Source: Candidatus Saccharimonadota bacterium
GTDB taxonomy: Bacteria > Patescibacteriota > Saccharimonadia > Saccharimonadales > Saccharimonadaceae
Length of the DNA: 64,000 bases
Direction of reading: 5' to 3'
NCBI GenBank assembly: GCA_017431725.1
Contig: JAFRKN010000017.1
Location: 62,001-126,000, forward strand
Below are positions 51,866-60,985 of this stretch, in pieces. The position numbers and the translations under genes were made by a program. Below the pieces are notes generated by a model, which searched no databases, was not told the origin of the DNA, and saw only the letters and a program-made list of their open reading frames with translations. Position 1 is the first letter of the stretch, and every line of letters starts with the position of its first letter.

Positions 51866-53788
51866 CTAATGTAATTTTGCAGTTGTAGGTAATTTTGCGG
51901 ATTTCAAAATCGGCTCAAGCTCAGCTTCTTCTAACGTCTCATGCTTCAATAATTCCTCCGCCAACTTGTCTAATATTCCTTTGTTAGCCTTTAATACTTC
52001 TTCTGCTCTCTTTGCCGCTTCATCCGACAATTTTTTTATTTCTAAATCAATCAACTCTGCTGTTTTTTCTGAATAAGGCTTTCCTGTAGTAATTGTATAA
52101 TATCCTGTTGCTTCATCCGGAAAAACCAAGTTTCTAGTTTCTTCGCCCATTCCTTCTTCAATAATCATCGATTTAGCTAATCCTGCTACATTTTTCAAGT
52201 CCGACGAAGCTCCCGTCGTAATTGCGTCTTTTCCAAAGATTAATTTTTCTGCCACCCTTCCCCCCATCGCCCGCGCTAAAATATCTTTTAGTTCAAAAAT
52301 ATTTTTATAGCTCCGATCTTCTGGCGGCAAAAACCACGTTACTCCTCCCGTCGCACCACGCGGAATAATCGTAACCTTATGTACCGGATCCGAATCTGGT
52401 AAAACATGCCCCACTACCGCATGCCCAGCTTCATGATAAGCCGTAATTTTTTTCTCTTTTTCATTCAAAACTTTCGATTTTCTTTCTGGCCCAATTGCCA
52501 CTCGTTCAAAAGCTTCAGTTAAATCTTTATTAGAAATGGCTTTATGCCCCTCGCGCGCCGCCGTAATCGCCGCCTCGTTCGCAATGTTCGAAAGATCAGC
52601 TCCCGAAGAACCTGCTGTTTTCTTTGCTAAAGCTTCTAAATCAACATCTTCCTCTACTGGTTTACCTTTAAAATGCACTTTCAAAATTTCTAATCGATCT
52701 TTTCTTTCTGGCAAAGTCACGTTCACATGCCGATCAAACCGCCCTGGACGAAGTAAAGCTTTATCCAACATATCTACTCGGTTAGTTGCCGCCATTACAA
52801 TCACACCAGAATCATTGTCAAATCCATCCATCTCTACCAAAATTTGATTCAAAGTTTGTTCATCCTCGCGTCCTGCTCCACCCCTAGCATCACGTTTATG
52901 TGCTACTGCATCGATTTCATCAATAAAGATAATCGATGGGGCATTCTTTTTCGCCTTAGAAAACAAATCCCGCACTCTTGATGCCCCCACGCCTACAAAC
53001 ATTTCCGCAAATTCCGAACCCGAAATCGAGAAAAACGGCACATCTGCTTCGCCCGCTACTGCTCTTGCCATCAAAGTTTTACCAGTCCCTGGATCGCCAG
53101 CTAGTAATACTCCGCGCGGAATCTTTGCTCCTAACTTTTCATATTTTTTCGGATTTTTCAAAAAATCCACAATTTCCGTTAAATCCTGTTTTGCCGACTC
53201 ATTGCCCGCCACATCTTTAAAAGTCACTTTCTTTTTGTCTGGCCCATAAAGTCTCGCTCGCGACTTTCCAAACGACATTGATTGATTATTCGCCGCATTT
53301 GCCTGACGCATCATCCAACTAAAGAAAATCACAATCGCAATAATCGGCAAAACTGTCAACATAATATCAAACACAATTCCCCAAGCATTTACATCCTCTT
53401 TGTATTCAATCACCGGATAAGTTTCTTGACATTTTATAAGTTCTTCTCCTTCCATGCCATCGCAATAATTAACCAAGCCCTGATCATACAAAGTCCCCGA
53501 ACCATCTTTTCTAGAAGTTTCAGTTGGCTGATCTTTGTCTTTCAAAGTGATTTCTAAATTATTTCCAATCACCGTAATCTTAGCGATATTTCCTTCCGGA
53601 TCATTCGCTCGCTGAATTACCTCAGAAATCGGCACTTCTGTCTTTTGTATACCAGTATTATTCATATTTGCCACAACATATATGCCAAAGCAAATCAAAA
53701 TCGCTGTAAACAAAATACTTCTCACCGTATTTGATTTATTCGTTTCTAGTGGGCGTCCCACTGGCTTTTTCGGTATTTTATCCGCCAC
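51866..53788 (-). CDS. ftsH: ATP-dependent zinc metalloprotease FtsH
   Basis: 640 residues from a GTG start with GGAG 7 nt upstream. Two membrane helices (about 28-45 and 130-158) frame an external segment. AAA motifs: LAGDPGTGKTLMARAVA, IIFIDEIDAVAHKRD, MAATNRVDMLDKALLRPGR; protease motif AYHEAGHAVVGHV with zinc ligands. It degrades membrane and soluble regulatory proteins. The external region contains paired Cys (NYCDGMEGEELIKCQ). It precedes pepN in the same direction. Confidence 0.96.
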   Translation of the reverse strand: MADKIPKKPVGRPLETNKSNTVRSILFTAILICFGIYVVANMNNTGIQKTEVPISEVIQRANDPEGNIAKITVIGNNLEITLKDKDQPTETSRKDGSGTLYDQGLVNYCDGMEGEELIKCQETYPVIEYKEDVNAWGIVFDIMLTVLPIIAIVIFFSWMMRQANAANNQSMSFGKSRARLYGPDKKKVTFKDVAGNESAKQDLTEIVDFLKNPKKYEKLGAKIPRGVLLAGDPGTGKTLMARAVAGEADVPFFSISGSEFAEMFVGVGASRVRDLFSKAKKNAPSIIFIDEIDAVAHKRDARGGAGREDEQTLNQILVEMDGFDNDSGVIVMAATNRVDMLDKALLRPGRFDRHVNVTLPERKDRLEILKVHFKGKPVEEDVDLEALAKKTAGSSGADLSNIANEAAITAAREGHKAISNKDLTEAFERVAIGPERKSKVLNEKEKKITAYHEAGHAVVGHVLPDSDPVHKVTIIPRGATGGVTWFLPPEDRSYKNIFELKDILARAMGGRVAEKLIFGKDAITTGASSDLKNVAGLAKSMIIEEGMGEETRNLVFPDEATGYYTITTGKPYSEKTAELIDLEIKKLSDEAAKRAEEVLKANKGILDKLAEELLKHETLEEAELEPILKSAKLPTTAKLH

Positions 53789-53855
53789 TTTTTTATCTCC
53801 TTACTACTTTACATTCTATCATAATAATTATAATTGTGATATAATAAAATTGCGT

Positions 53856-53931
53856 CTGGGTGTAGCACAGTTGGTAGCGCGCGACTTTTGGGAAGTCGAG
53901 GTCGCAGGTTCAAGTCCTGTCACCCAGACCA
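53856..53931 (+). tRNA. tRNA-Pro(TGG)
   Basis: 76 nt with encoded CCA. Acceptor CTGGGTG with CACCCAG; the anticodon stem CGACT/AGTCG holds loop TTTGGGA, anticodon TGG. TATAAT at 53840-53845 precedes the three-tRNA array. Confidence 0.96.
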
Positions 53932-53938
53932 ATTTTAT

Positions 53939-54015
53939 CTGGGATTGGCGCAGCCTGGTAGCGCGTACGCATGGGGTGCGTGAGGTCAGGAGTTCAAATC
54001 TCCTATCCCAGACCA
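53939..54015 (+). tRNA. tRNA-Pro(GGG)
   Basis: 77 nt with encoded CCA. Acceptor CTGGGAT with ATCCCAG; the anticodon stem TACGC/GCGTG holds loop ATGGGGT, anticodon GGG. 7 bp after the previous tRNA. Confidence 0.95.
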
Positions 54016-54029
54016 TAGCATAATAAAAT

Positions 54030-54105
54030 CTGGGTGTGGCGCAGTTGGTAGCGCGCAGCGTTCGGGACGCTGAGGTCGTCAGTTCAAGTCTGATCACCCA
54101 GACCA
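54030..54105 (+). tRNA. tRNA-Pro(CGG)
   Basis: 76 nt with encoded CCA. Acceptor CTGGGTG with CACCCAG; the anticodon stem CAGCG/CGCTG holds loop TTCGGGA, anticodon CGG. A TTTTTTT run follows directly, ending the array and abutting the convergent surface protein gene. Confidence 0.96.
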
Positions 54106-54110
54106 TTTTT

Positions 54111-57100
54111 TTATGAATTTCTAACACAACGTACAAAATAACCAATATATCGAGAAGCTCCAGAATCAGCAGTTAAGGCATTATTATAAAATCGTAAATA
54201 ATAACGCCCTGCTCCGCTAGAAGGAGTTGACGCCCACCAATAACCTGAAGTTTCATTACCAATCGATCCGCCACTATAACGTCCACCAGTAACTGGAGAA
54301 AAAGTAGTTGAATTTAAGATACTATTAAATGATCCCGCTGGAGCATTGGTATCCCTATTAGGTAAATGCCATCCTTTCGGACAAATATCATAAGAAGCTT
54401 CAGTAGAATTCGACGAACCAGTGATAGTCCCAGCCGTAGCTCCCGCATAGTTATACCATATTCCAGTTGTCACGTCATCAGAATTCTGTCTACAAGTATA
54501 AGTCATGCCGTTACCGTAGTTGCTGGTACTAGTACAACCAGTAGCAGTCAAATTACGCCAAGTAAGTGTAAGCGGGTTGGCCGTAGTATAAATTGCAGCA
54601 ACATTAGAAGTAGTAGAGTTAAGTGAACTTTCGGTAAATCTTAGGTTCTGCGTCATCCAACAAGCTCCACTAATATAACGCACCGTATAATCCTTCTCAT
54701 CACGTTCATCAAAAACTACAATATCATCATTTAAAGCTTGCGTCTGGCACATTGCATTAGTAAAATCTTGAATGTAAATTTTTTGTTTCCACTGTGCATA
54801 AAGTGTAATTGTTTCACCTTCTCCAACTAAATCTGTCACCGATTCTCCGTTACTATAACTTGTCCCAGTCCCGTTAGGTAAAGTATTCCAACTATCAAAC
54901 ACCATATCACTAGGTGCTGTAAAAGTATTTGTGTTTAAAGCTACTGTAACACCTCTTCGAATTTCTTGACTATTCATTGTTCCGCTTCCACCATTAGCAT
55001 CAAACTCTACTACATAAACTGGCTTTCTTACACAACGAACATGGATTCCATAACCCCTCGATATATTACCTGTGCTCAATTCATTATTATTAAATTGTAA
55101 AAGATAGCGGTTATTATTATTATATTCTGTAGTAGACCACCAATAGCCATACGAACCAGCACTAGATAAATTACCATTACCATAAGACCCACCCAAAATA
55201 GGTGAAAAAGAATAAGAATAATAAGCAGAAGACATACCATATTGTTGAAAATAACTCGGTAAAGTCCAATTTTTTGGACAAACATTATAAATATCAACAT
55301 CAGAGTTAGAATAACCTGTTATAGTCCCTGCCGTAGCCCCCGCATAATTATACCAAACCCCAATTTGATCAGCCGTATAATAATATAGCGCCATACCATC
55401 ATCAACTGAATTAGGAGAATGCTTACATGAATAAACATAACCTTGTGGATTCTGTGCATTTCCAACATTACACTCTGTATCAGTTTTTAAGTCATACCAA
55501 GTTAATGTTAATGGGCTGGTTTCTGTATATTCCAAAGGTATGTTAGAAGTAGTAGAATTAAGATTACTACCAGCAAATCTCAGATTTCGTGTCATCCAAC
55601 AATTCCCATTAATATATCTCACCGTGTAATCATTTTCATCCCTCCTATCAAATACTGTCACAGCTCCAGACGAAGCTTGCGTTTGACACATTGTACTAGT
55701 AAAATCTTGAATGTAAATCTTTTGTTTCCATTGTGCGTAAAGTGTAATTGTTTCGTCTCCTCCAATCAAATTTGTCACCAATTCTCCATCATCATAACTT
55801 ATTCCTGTTCCATTAGGTAAAGTATTCCAACTGTCAAACACCATATTATTATTAGGCGCTGTAAAAGTATTTGTATTTAAAGCTGTTGCAATGTCTCTTC
55901 GAATTTCTTGGCTATTCATTACTCCACTCCCACCATTAGCGTTGAATTCTACCGTATAATATGAACTTCTCACACATCTTACGTAATTTCCCAATGCACG
56001 ATCCCCTCCAGTATCAGTTCCCAAAGATCCATTAGCATAAAATTGAAAAGACCGTTGCGAATAATTCCCTGCTGTAGCAGACCAAAAATAGCCAGCTACA
56101 TCGGCGTTAATTAAGGAAGCGTTGCTATATTGTCCACCGTAAATTGGCGAAAAAAGCGTCACATAATTACTTAAACTATTTTGCTGGGTATCTGTCGGCA
56201 AAGTCCAATTTTTTGGACAAACATTGTAAATACTAGGATTAAGATTAGAATTACCTACGATAGTCCCCGCCGTAGCCCCCGCATAATTATACCAAACCCC
56301 AATTTGATCAGCTGTATAGTTTAATCCATTCGCAGCTAAATCAGTCGCATCTGGAATCCGCCTACATAAATTATAATATCCCGTCCATTGTGAGCACCCG
56401 CTACTCGTCTTTAAATCATACCAAGTTAAAACTAAAGGATTAGATCCTGTATAATCTGAAGCCACATTAGAAGTGGTAAAGTTAAGTGAATTTTCGGTAA
56501 ATCTTAAATTCTGCGTCATCCAACAATTTCCGTTAATATATCTCACCGTATAATCTTTTTCATCACGTTTATCATAAACCAATAAATTACTATTTGACGC
56601 CTTTGCTTGACAAGCTGCATTAGTCAAATCCTGAATATACATTTTTTTCCATTGTGCATAAAGCGTAATTGTTTCTCCAGAAGCAGCCAAATCAGTAACT
56701 AACGCCCCATCCGCATAGCTCGTCCCGTTTCCGTCCGCCATTGTATTCCAACCATCAAATTCATAACCAATTGGCGCCGAAAAGGTATTAGTAGACAAAT
56801 TTACTGTGGTCCCAACCGTAACAGTTTGATCGTCCATCGTCCCCGTGCCGCCATTAGCGTTATATGAAATAATATATTCAGTTTTAGCTAAACACCTAAT
56901 AGGGCGGCCGTAGTCCTTACTGTAGCCACTCGCACCTGGATCAACATACGAGCTACCCAGATACAGGCCGTATGAAACGTCGATACTGCTCGCAGTAGAC
57001 GACCAATAGTACCCTTTGCTGCCCCTATTACCCACTGACGACCCACCGGCGTAGCCTGAGTAGAGGAAGTTATTTGGATAAGCTCTGATAGCCTTAGAAG

Positions 57101-58745
57101 CATCAGTGCCTTCAGTATTACTGTTATTGGCCCAATATGGAGCAGTGCTACTAGAATAATTAGCTGGAGCGGTCCCTACTATAGCTAAACCTAATGCGTA
57201 GAAGTCACTAGTGCCACCTTCTATTCTAGTTTTATCACCGCCTCTTGGTAGTTTCCAGCCAGTAGGACAAAGTGAAGTACCTGCAGTTTCTGAAGTTTTA
57301 CCATTACCATCTGTAGAGGTAGGACTATTATAGTAATTAGTATTAGCCATAGCTGCAGCCCAAGTGTAGTAGTTGCCATAGGAATAGACATTCTGTCCAG
57401 TTCCAGTCATATTAGATACATTAGTGTTGGGGTTGATAGTACTATTAGTGTTAGTATTGTCATTACGATATCTAGGCATGCGATAGCCTGGATAGTTAGT
57501 AGTACCAATATCAGAAAGGGTAGCACCATTAATTCCAGCAATATCACCAGAACCATCAGATTTATAAAGGGTATTAGCAGTAGTAGAGTCAGAAAAGTTA
57601 GCAGTTTCCGGTTGAGCCAGACCAGAGAAGACTCCGCCAAAGGCTCCGTTATTACTCTGAGTATTAGATGTAGCAATGTTGGCATCGTAGTCTAGTCTTA
57701 AGTTCTCTATCATCCAACAATTGCCATCAGCAAGTTTGGCTACAGCATAAACATCATTGTCCCTCAAATCTTTTAAAGCCACCACATCACCAACGCCCAA
57801 ATTACCACAACCTTGCCAATTTTGTAAATTAGCATTCGGGGCCGGCTTCACCCACACGGCATATAAAAGCACTATTTGCCCATTATTTGACACCGCTGCA
57901 TTATTCAAAAACGAAGCAGTAGCTGTAATAGTTTCATTTGGCCCAAAGACTTGACCAGCCGCTTTAGCCGTAGCAAGATCGGTTTGGAAAGTGGCTGAGT
58001 CTGGGTTTAATTGCACTGTAGACCAACCCGCAAATCCATAACCAGCCCTCTTATAATTAGAAGCGTAGAGTGTAATTTCATCATTTTCATATACATTATT
58101 ATGCGTTACGCTCATATCATTCCCAATATCTGCCCCATTACCGTTATACATTACCTTATATATAAAACAATTCGAATCGGCTGTTAAATAATAAGTTACC
58201 GCTGTATTATTAGACATTTTATAAAGGCCAGGTTCAATAGAATGATTTACTGAAGCCCCATAATAAACTGGTATAATATCGCCACCAACAGCAGAAGCCG
58301 AAGTTTTATTAGCAAGAAGTGTAGTTGAGCTAGTAAGTCCAATAAAATGAGAAGAAAATGTTGCATTACTTGTGGTCGTATACCCCCACGTTCCCAAATA
58401 ACTGTTTCCTCCACCATCATCGCCAATAATCGGACGAGGATTAGCTGTTGTTCCAGCCGTCGAAGAAATTAAATAAGAGCTAGTATTATCTCCACTTTTG
58501 TATAAAGCATTATCGTTAGTCCCACCGATAGATAAATCATACCCAAACGGACAAGTTGAACTCACCACCACATTATCTACCCCAACCGCTGCACTATTAG
58601 CAGCCGTAGAAACATCAATTTTCACTTGGCCAGAAGTGGAAAGGGTAGCCGTATAAGCTAAAGTATCAAAAGAAAAGAAGACACCAAAAAATAACACTGC
58701 AAATCCCCCAACGGACCATAAAATGGGTGTCTTTGTTATTCGCAT
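54111..58745 (-). CDS. Giant secreted FISUMP/InlB-repeat surface protein
   Basis: About 1,544 residues. ATG 58745 (MRITKTPIL) is preferred over 58751 because AAAAGG then has proper spacing. Signal peptide about 1-33, then an exported Thr/Ser/Asn-rich region. Four FISUMP-like modules follow, with GNCWMIENLRLD, GNCWMTQNLRF, GNCWMTRNLRF and GACWMTQNLRF as their cores, each accompanied by an InlB B-repeat unit ending in ITLYAQWK. Each module repeats IWYNYAGATAGTI or similar and ends YFVRCVR. Possibly host adhesion or glycan binding. Module repeats favour recombination and length variation. No wall anchor motif is seen. Confidence 0.85.
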   Translation of the reverse strand: MRITKTPILWSVGGFAVLFFGVFFSFDTLAYTATLSTSGQVKIDVSTAANSAAVGVDNVVVSSTCPFGYDLSIGGTNDNALYKSGDNTSSYLISSTAGTTANPRPIIGDDGGGNSYLGTWGYTTTSNATFSSHFIGLTSSTTLLANKTSASAVGGDIIPVYYGASVNHSIEPGLYKMSNNTAVTYYLTADSNCFIYKVMYNGNGADIGNDMSVTHNNVYENDEITLYASNYKRAGYGFAGWSTVQLNPDSATFQTDLATAKAAGQVFGPNETITATASFLNNAAVSNNGQIVLLYAVWVKPAPNANLQNWQGCGNLGVGDVVALKDLRDNDVYAVAKLADGNCWMIENLRLDYDANIATSNTQSNNGAFGGVFSGLAQPETANFSDSTTANTLYKSDGSGDIAGINGATLSDIGTTNYPGYRMPRYRNDNTNTNSTINPNTNVSNMTGTGQNVYSYGNYYTWAAAMANTNYYNSPTSTDGNGKTSETAGTSLCPTGWKLPRGGDKTRIEGGTSDFYALGLAIVGTAPANYSSSTAPYWANNSNTEGTDASKAIRAYPNNFLYSGYAGGSSVGNRGSKGYYWSSTASSIDVSYGLYLGSSYVDPGASGYSKDYGRPIRCLAKTEYIISYNANGGTGTMDDQTVTVGTTVNLSTNTFSAPIGYEFDGWNTMADGNGTSYADGALVTDLAASGETITLYAQWKKMYIQDLTNAACQAKASNSNLLVYDKRDEKDYTVRYINGNCWMTQNLRFTENSLNFTTSNVASDYTGSNPLVLTWYDLKTSSGCSQWTGYYNLCRRIPDATDLAANGLNYTADQIGVWYNYAGATAGTIVGNSNLNPSIYNVCPKNWTLPTDTQQNSLSNYVTLFSPIYGGQYSNASLINADVAGYFWSATAGNYSQRSFQFYANGSLGTDTGGDRALGNYVRCVRSSYYTVEFNANGGSGVMNSQEIRRDIATALNTNTFTAPNNNMVFDSWNTLPNGTGISYDDGELVTNLIGGDETITLYAQWKQKIYIQDFTSTMCQTQASSGAVTVFDRRDENDYTVRYINGNCWMTRNLRFAGSNLNSTTSNIPLEYTETSPLTLTWYDLKTDTECNVGNAQNPQGYVYSCKHSPNSVDDGMALYYYTADQIGVWYNYAGATAGTITGYSNSDVDIYNVCPKNWTLPSYFQQYGMSSAYYSYSFSPILGGSYGNGNLSSAGSYGYWWSTTEYNNNNRYLLQFNNNELSTGNISRGYGIHVRCVRKPVYVVEFDANGGSGTMNSQEIRRGVTVALNTNTFTAPSDMVFDSWNTLPNGTGTSYSNGESVTDLVGEGETITLYAQWKQKIYIQDFTNAMCQTQALNDDIVVFDERDEKDYTVRYISGACWMTQNLRFTESSLNSTTSNVAAIYTTANPLTLTWRNLTATGCTSTSNYGNGMTYTCRQNSDDVTTGIWYNYAGATAGTITGSSNSTEASYDICPKGWHLPNRDTNAPAGSFNSILNSTTFSPVTGGRYSGGSIGNETSGYWWASTPSSGAGRYYLRFYNNALTADSGASRYIGYFVRCVRNS

Positions 58746-58846
58746 CGGCATCCTTTTTATTTAATGTATGACCTGACCCTTCTATCATATTACACTTTTT
58801 AAAAAAACGCAAGCATTTTAATTTAAATATCTAAGTTTTCCACATC

Positions 58847-60922
58847 TTATTCAAATATTGGCAAATCTTCCGGAAAAGGATCGAAATATTCCTCTGTAAA
58901 ATCATTAAAACCATCCCCATCTTCGTCCCGGTATCCCAAAGAACCATATGGATTATATCCTAGTTCAATCAAAAACCTTGATGGCATATTCATGTTCCGA
59001 TTGCCAAAACTATATCTCGACGCCGCATATGTCAAAATTAATCTCTTCATCGCCCGCGTCATTCCTACATATGCTAACCTTCGTTCTTCTTCTAATTCCG
59101 CTTCATCTTCTGCCACTCGACTATTTGGGAAAAGCCCATCTTCCATTCCCACAATAAATACCACTGGAAATTCCAAGCCTTTGGCTGCATGTAAAGTCAT
59201 CAATGTCACCGAATTTTTTACAGAACTTTCATCCGCACTAGACATCAAAGTTGCGTCCGCCAAAAAATCCTCCAAATTTTCGTAATTAGTCGCATTCCCT
59301 TCCAAAACCTCCAAGTTTCGCATCCTGTCTTCCGCACTTGGTGTTCCATCATCCGTTAAAGTTCTAAAATCAAAATAATCTATAATCTTCTTCACAATTT
59401 CTCGTGGTTGTTCGTCTAATGAAACTTTTTTCAAAAAATTAACCAATCTCAAAAAACTATTCCTCGCCTTTCCGGCCTTCAAAATTTCTTCATAATTCAT
59501 CTCAACTAACGGTTTTGAATCAGACATCTTGTCCATCGCCTCAGTGATTTTGTTTAAAGACGCTTCACCAATTCCCGACAACACATTTTGCACCACTCGT
59601 GCTAAACTCACTTTATCCCTCTGATTAAGCATCAATTTTAAAATTGCCAAAACATCCTTCACCTCTTTTCGGTCATAAAATCTTACCCCACCAATAATTT
59701 TGTATGGAATATGATTATTTATAAAAGCCTTCTCAAAATTATAAGACTGCGCATTAGTTCGATACAAAACCACAAAATTGCTAAAATCTCGGAAGATTTT
59801 TTGCATATTAATAATTTTTAATGCCACATAATTCGCTTCTTCCTCCTCGTTTCTCAGTGACTCTATATCAACCGGCTCACCTTTTTCCGCTTCCGTAAAT
59901 AAAACTTTTTCTGTTCTAGTCTTATTTTTATTTATAACTTTCTGCGAGGCTTCCAAAATATTTCCGGTCGAACGATAATTCTGTTCCAACTTAATTACCT
60001 TCGCACCCGGAAAATCCCGTTCAAAATGTAAAATATTTCTAAAATCCGCTCCCCGCCAAGAATATATCGATTGCCAATCATCCCCTACCACACAAATATT
60101 TCGCTTTTCGTTCACTAACAATTTGATAATTTGATATTGCACCAAATTTGTATCCTGATACTCGTCAATCAAAATATGCTGAAACTTTTCTTGCCATTTT
60201 TTTCGCACTTCCGGATATTTACTCAAGAGTTCCAACTCTTTTAACAATAAATCATCAAAATCCAACGCCTGCGCCTTTTTCTTTTCTTCCTCATATTTTT
60301 TAAAAATTTTAGCAATGCTTTTTTGATTCGGATAAAATCCTTTCACCGCATATTCTTCTGGCCCATTTCCCTGATTTTTTTCGTTCGAAATAATAGCTTG
60401 AATCGATTTTGGTTTCAAATTTTTATTATCCGACAAATTTAAATCTTTAATGATTTTTCGAATCAACGAAATCTGATCGTCCGTATCGTAAATCACAAAA
60501 TTCCGATCTAGACCTAAAGCATCTGCTTCCATCCGCAAAATTTTTACCGCAATCCCATGAAACGTCCCCATAAACGGCATAAAACTTCTAGGGGCTTCTG
60601 CAATGTGTTGTCGGGGGCTTCCGGAAGTTACAACCGAAGATGAGGGCGTGAGGCCCGTGACGACGGGCCCAAGCGACCCGTCTCCCGGAACATATTGCAG
60701 AAGCCCGAACAATCTTTCTCGCATTTCATTTGCCGCCTTATTGGTAAACGTCACGGCAAGAATACTGGATGGCTTAACGCCGTGTGCAATTAAATTGGCG
60801 ATACGATGAGTTAGAGTTTTTGTTTTCCCCGATCCCGCTCCCGCCAAAACTAGCACCGGTCCTTCCAAAATTTCCACTGCTTCTTTTTGTTGTTTATTTA
60901 ATCCCTCCAAAATTTCATTCAT
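58847..60922 (-). CDS. pcrA: UvrD/PcrA-type superfamily 1 DNA helicase with palindromic insertion
   Basis: 691 residues. Motifs in order: LNKQQKEAVEIL (Q region), LAGAGSGKTKTLTHR (Walker A), LAVTFTNKAANEMRERL, DEYQDTNLVQYQI (Walker B), VVGDDWQSIYSWRGAD, LEQNYRST, and later LMTLHAAKGLEFPVVF and EERRLAYVGMTRA. It unwinds DNA in repair and replication restart. Residues about 72-110 are encoded by the palindromic element 60592-60706 between motif Ia (TNKAA) and GTFHG. TATAAT 6 nt before the ATG marks a leaderless start. Confidence 0.94.
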   Translation of the reverse strand: MNEILEGLNKQQKEAVEILEGPVLVLAGAGSGKTKTLTHRIANLIAHGVKPSSILAVTFTNKAANEMRERLFGLLQYVPGDGSLGPVVTGLTPSSSVVTSGSPRQHIAEAPRSFMPFMGTFHGIAVKILRMEADALGLDRNFVIYDTDDQISLIRKIIKDLNLSDNKNLKPKSIQAIISNEKNQGNGPEEYAVKGFYPNQKSIAKIFKKYEEEKKKAQALDFDDLLLKELELLSKYPEVRKKWQEKFQHILIDEYQDTNLVQYQIIKLLVNEKRNICVVGDDWQSIYSWRGADFRNILHFERDFPGAKVIKLEQNYRSTGNILEASQKVINKNKTRTEKVLFTEAEKGEPVDIESLRNEEEEANYVALKIINMQKIFRDFSNFVVLYRTNAQSYNFEKAFINNHIPYKIIGGVRFYDRKEVKDVLAILKLMLNQRDKVSLARVVQNVLSGIGEASLNKITEAMDKMSDSKPLVEMNYEEILKAGKARNSFLRLVNFLKKVSLDEQPREIVKKIIDYFDFRTLTDDGTPSAEDRMRNLEVLEGNATNYENLEDFLADATLMSSADESSVKNSVTLMTLHAAKGLEFPVVFIVGMEDGLFPNSRVAEDEAELEEERRLAYVGMTRAMKRLILTYAASRYSFGNRNMNMPSRFLIELGYNPYGSLGYRDEDGDGFNDFTEEYFDPFPEDLPIFE
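60592..60706 (+). repeat. Intragenic palindromic element, copy 5 (in uvrD/pcrA, antisense orientation)
   Basis: Outer arms GGGCTTCTGCAATGTGTT (from 60592) and its complement (to 60706, CCCGGAACATATTGCAGAAGCCC) match with few differences. Core hairpin GGCCCGT (60652-60658), loop GACG, ACGGGCC (60663-60669). A CTTCCGGAAG palindrome and GTTGT/ACAAC pair occupy the second hairpin region, less clearly than in copies 1-3. The GC-rich insert keeps the helicase reading frame open. Confidence 0.85.
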
Positions 60923-60985
60923 TACTTCATTATATCAAACTTCCCTATTTACCAAAAACTTGACAAATAGTCATACTAAGAAACT

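Noticed and set aside
53682-54145. Open frames on both strands across the tRNA-Pro array
   Set aside because: They are translations of tRNA genes; peptides such as RATNCATPR are a familiar artefact of tRNA antisense frames.
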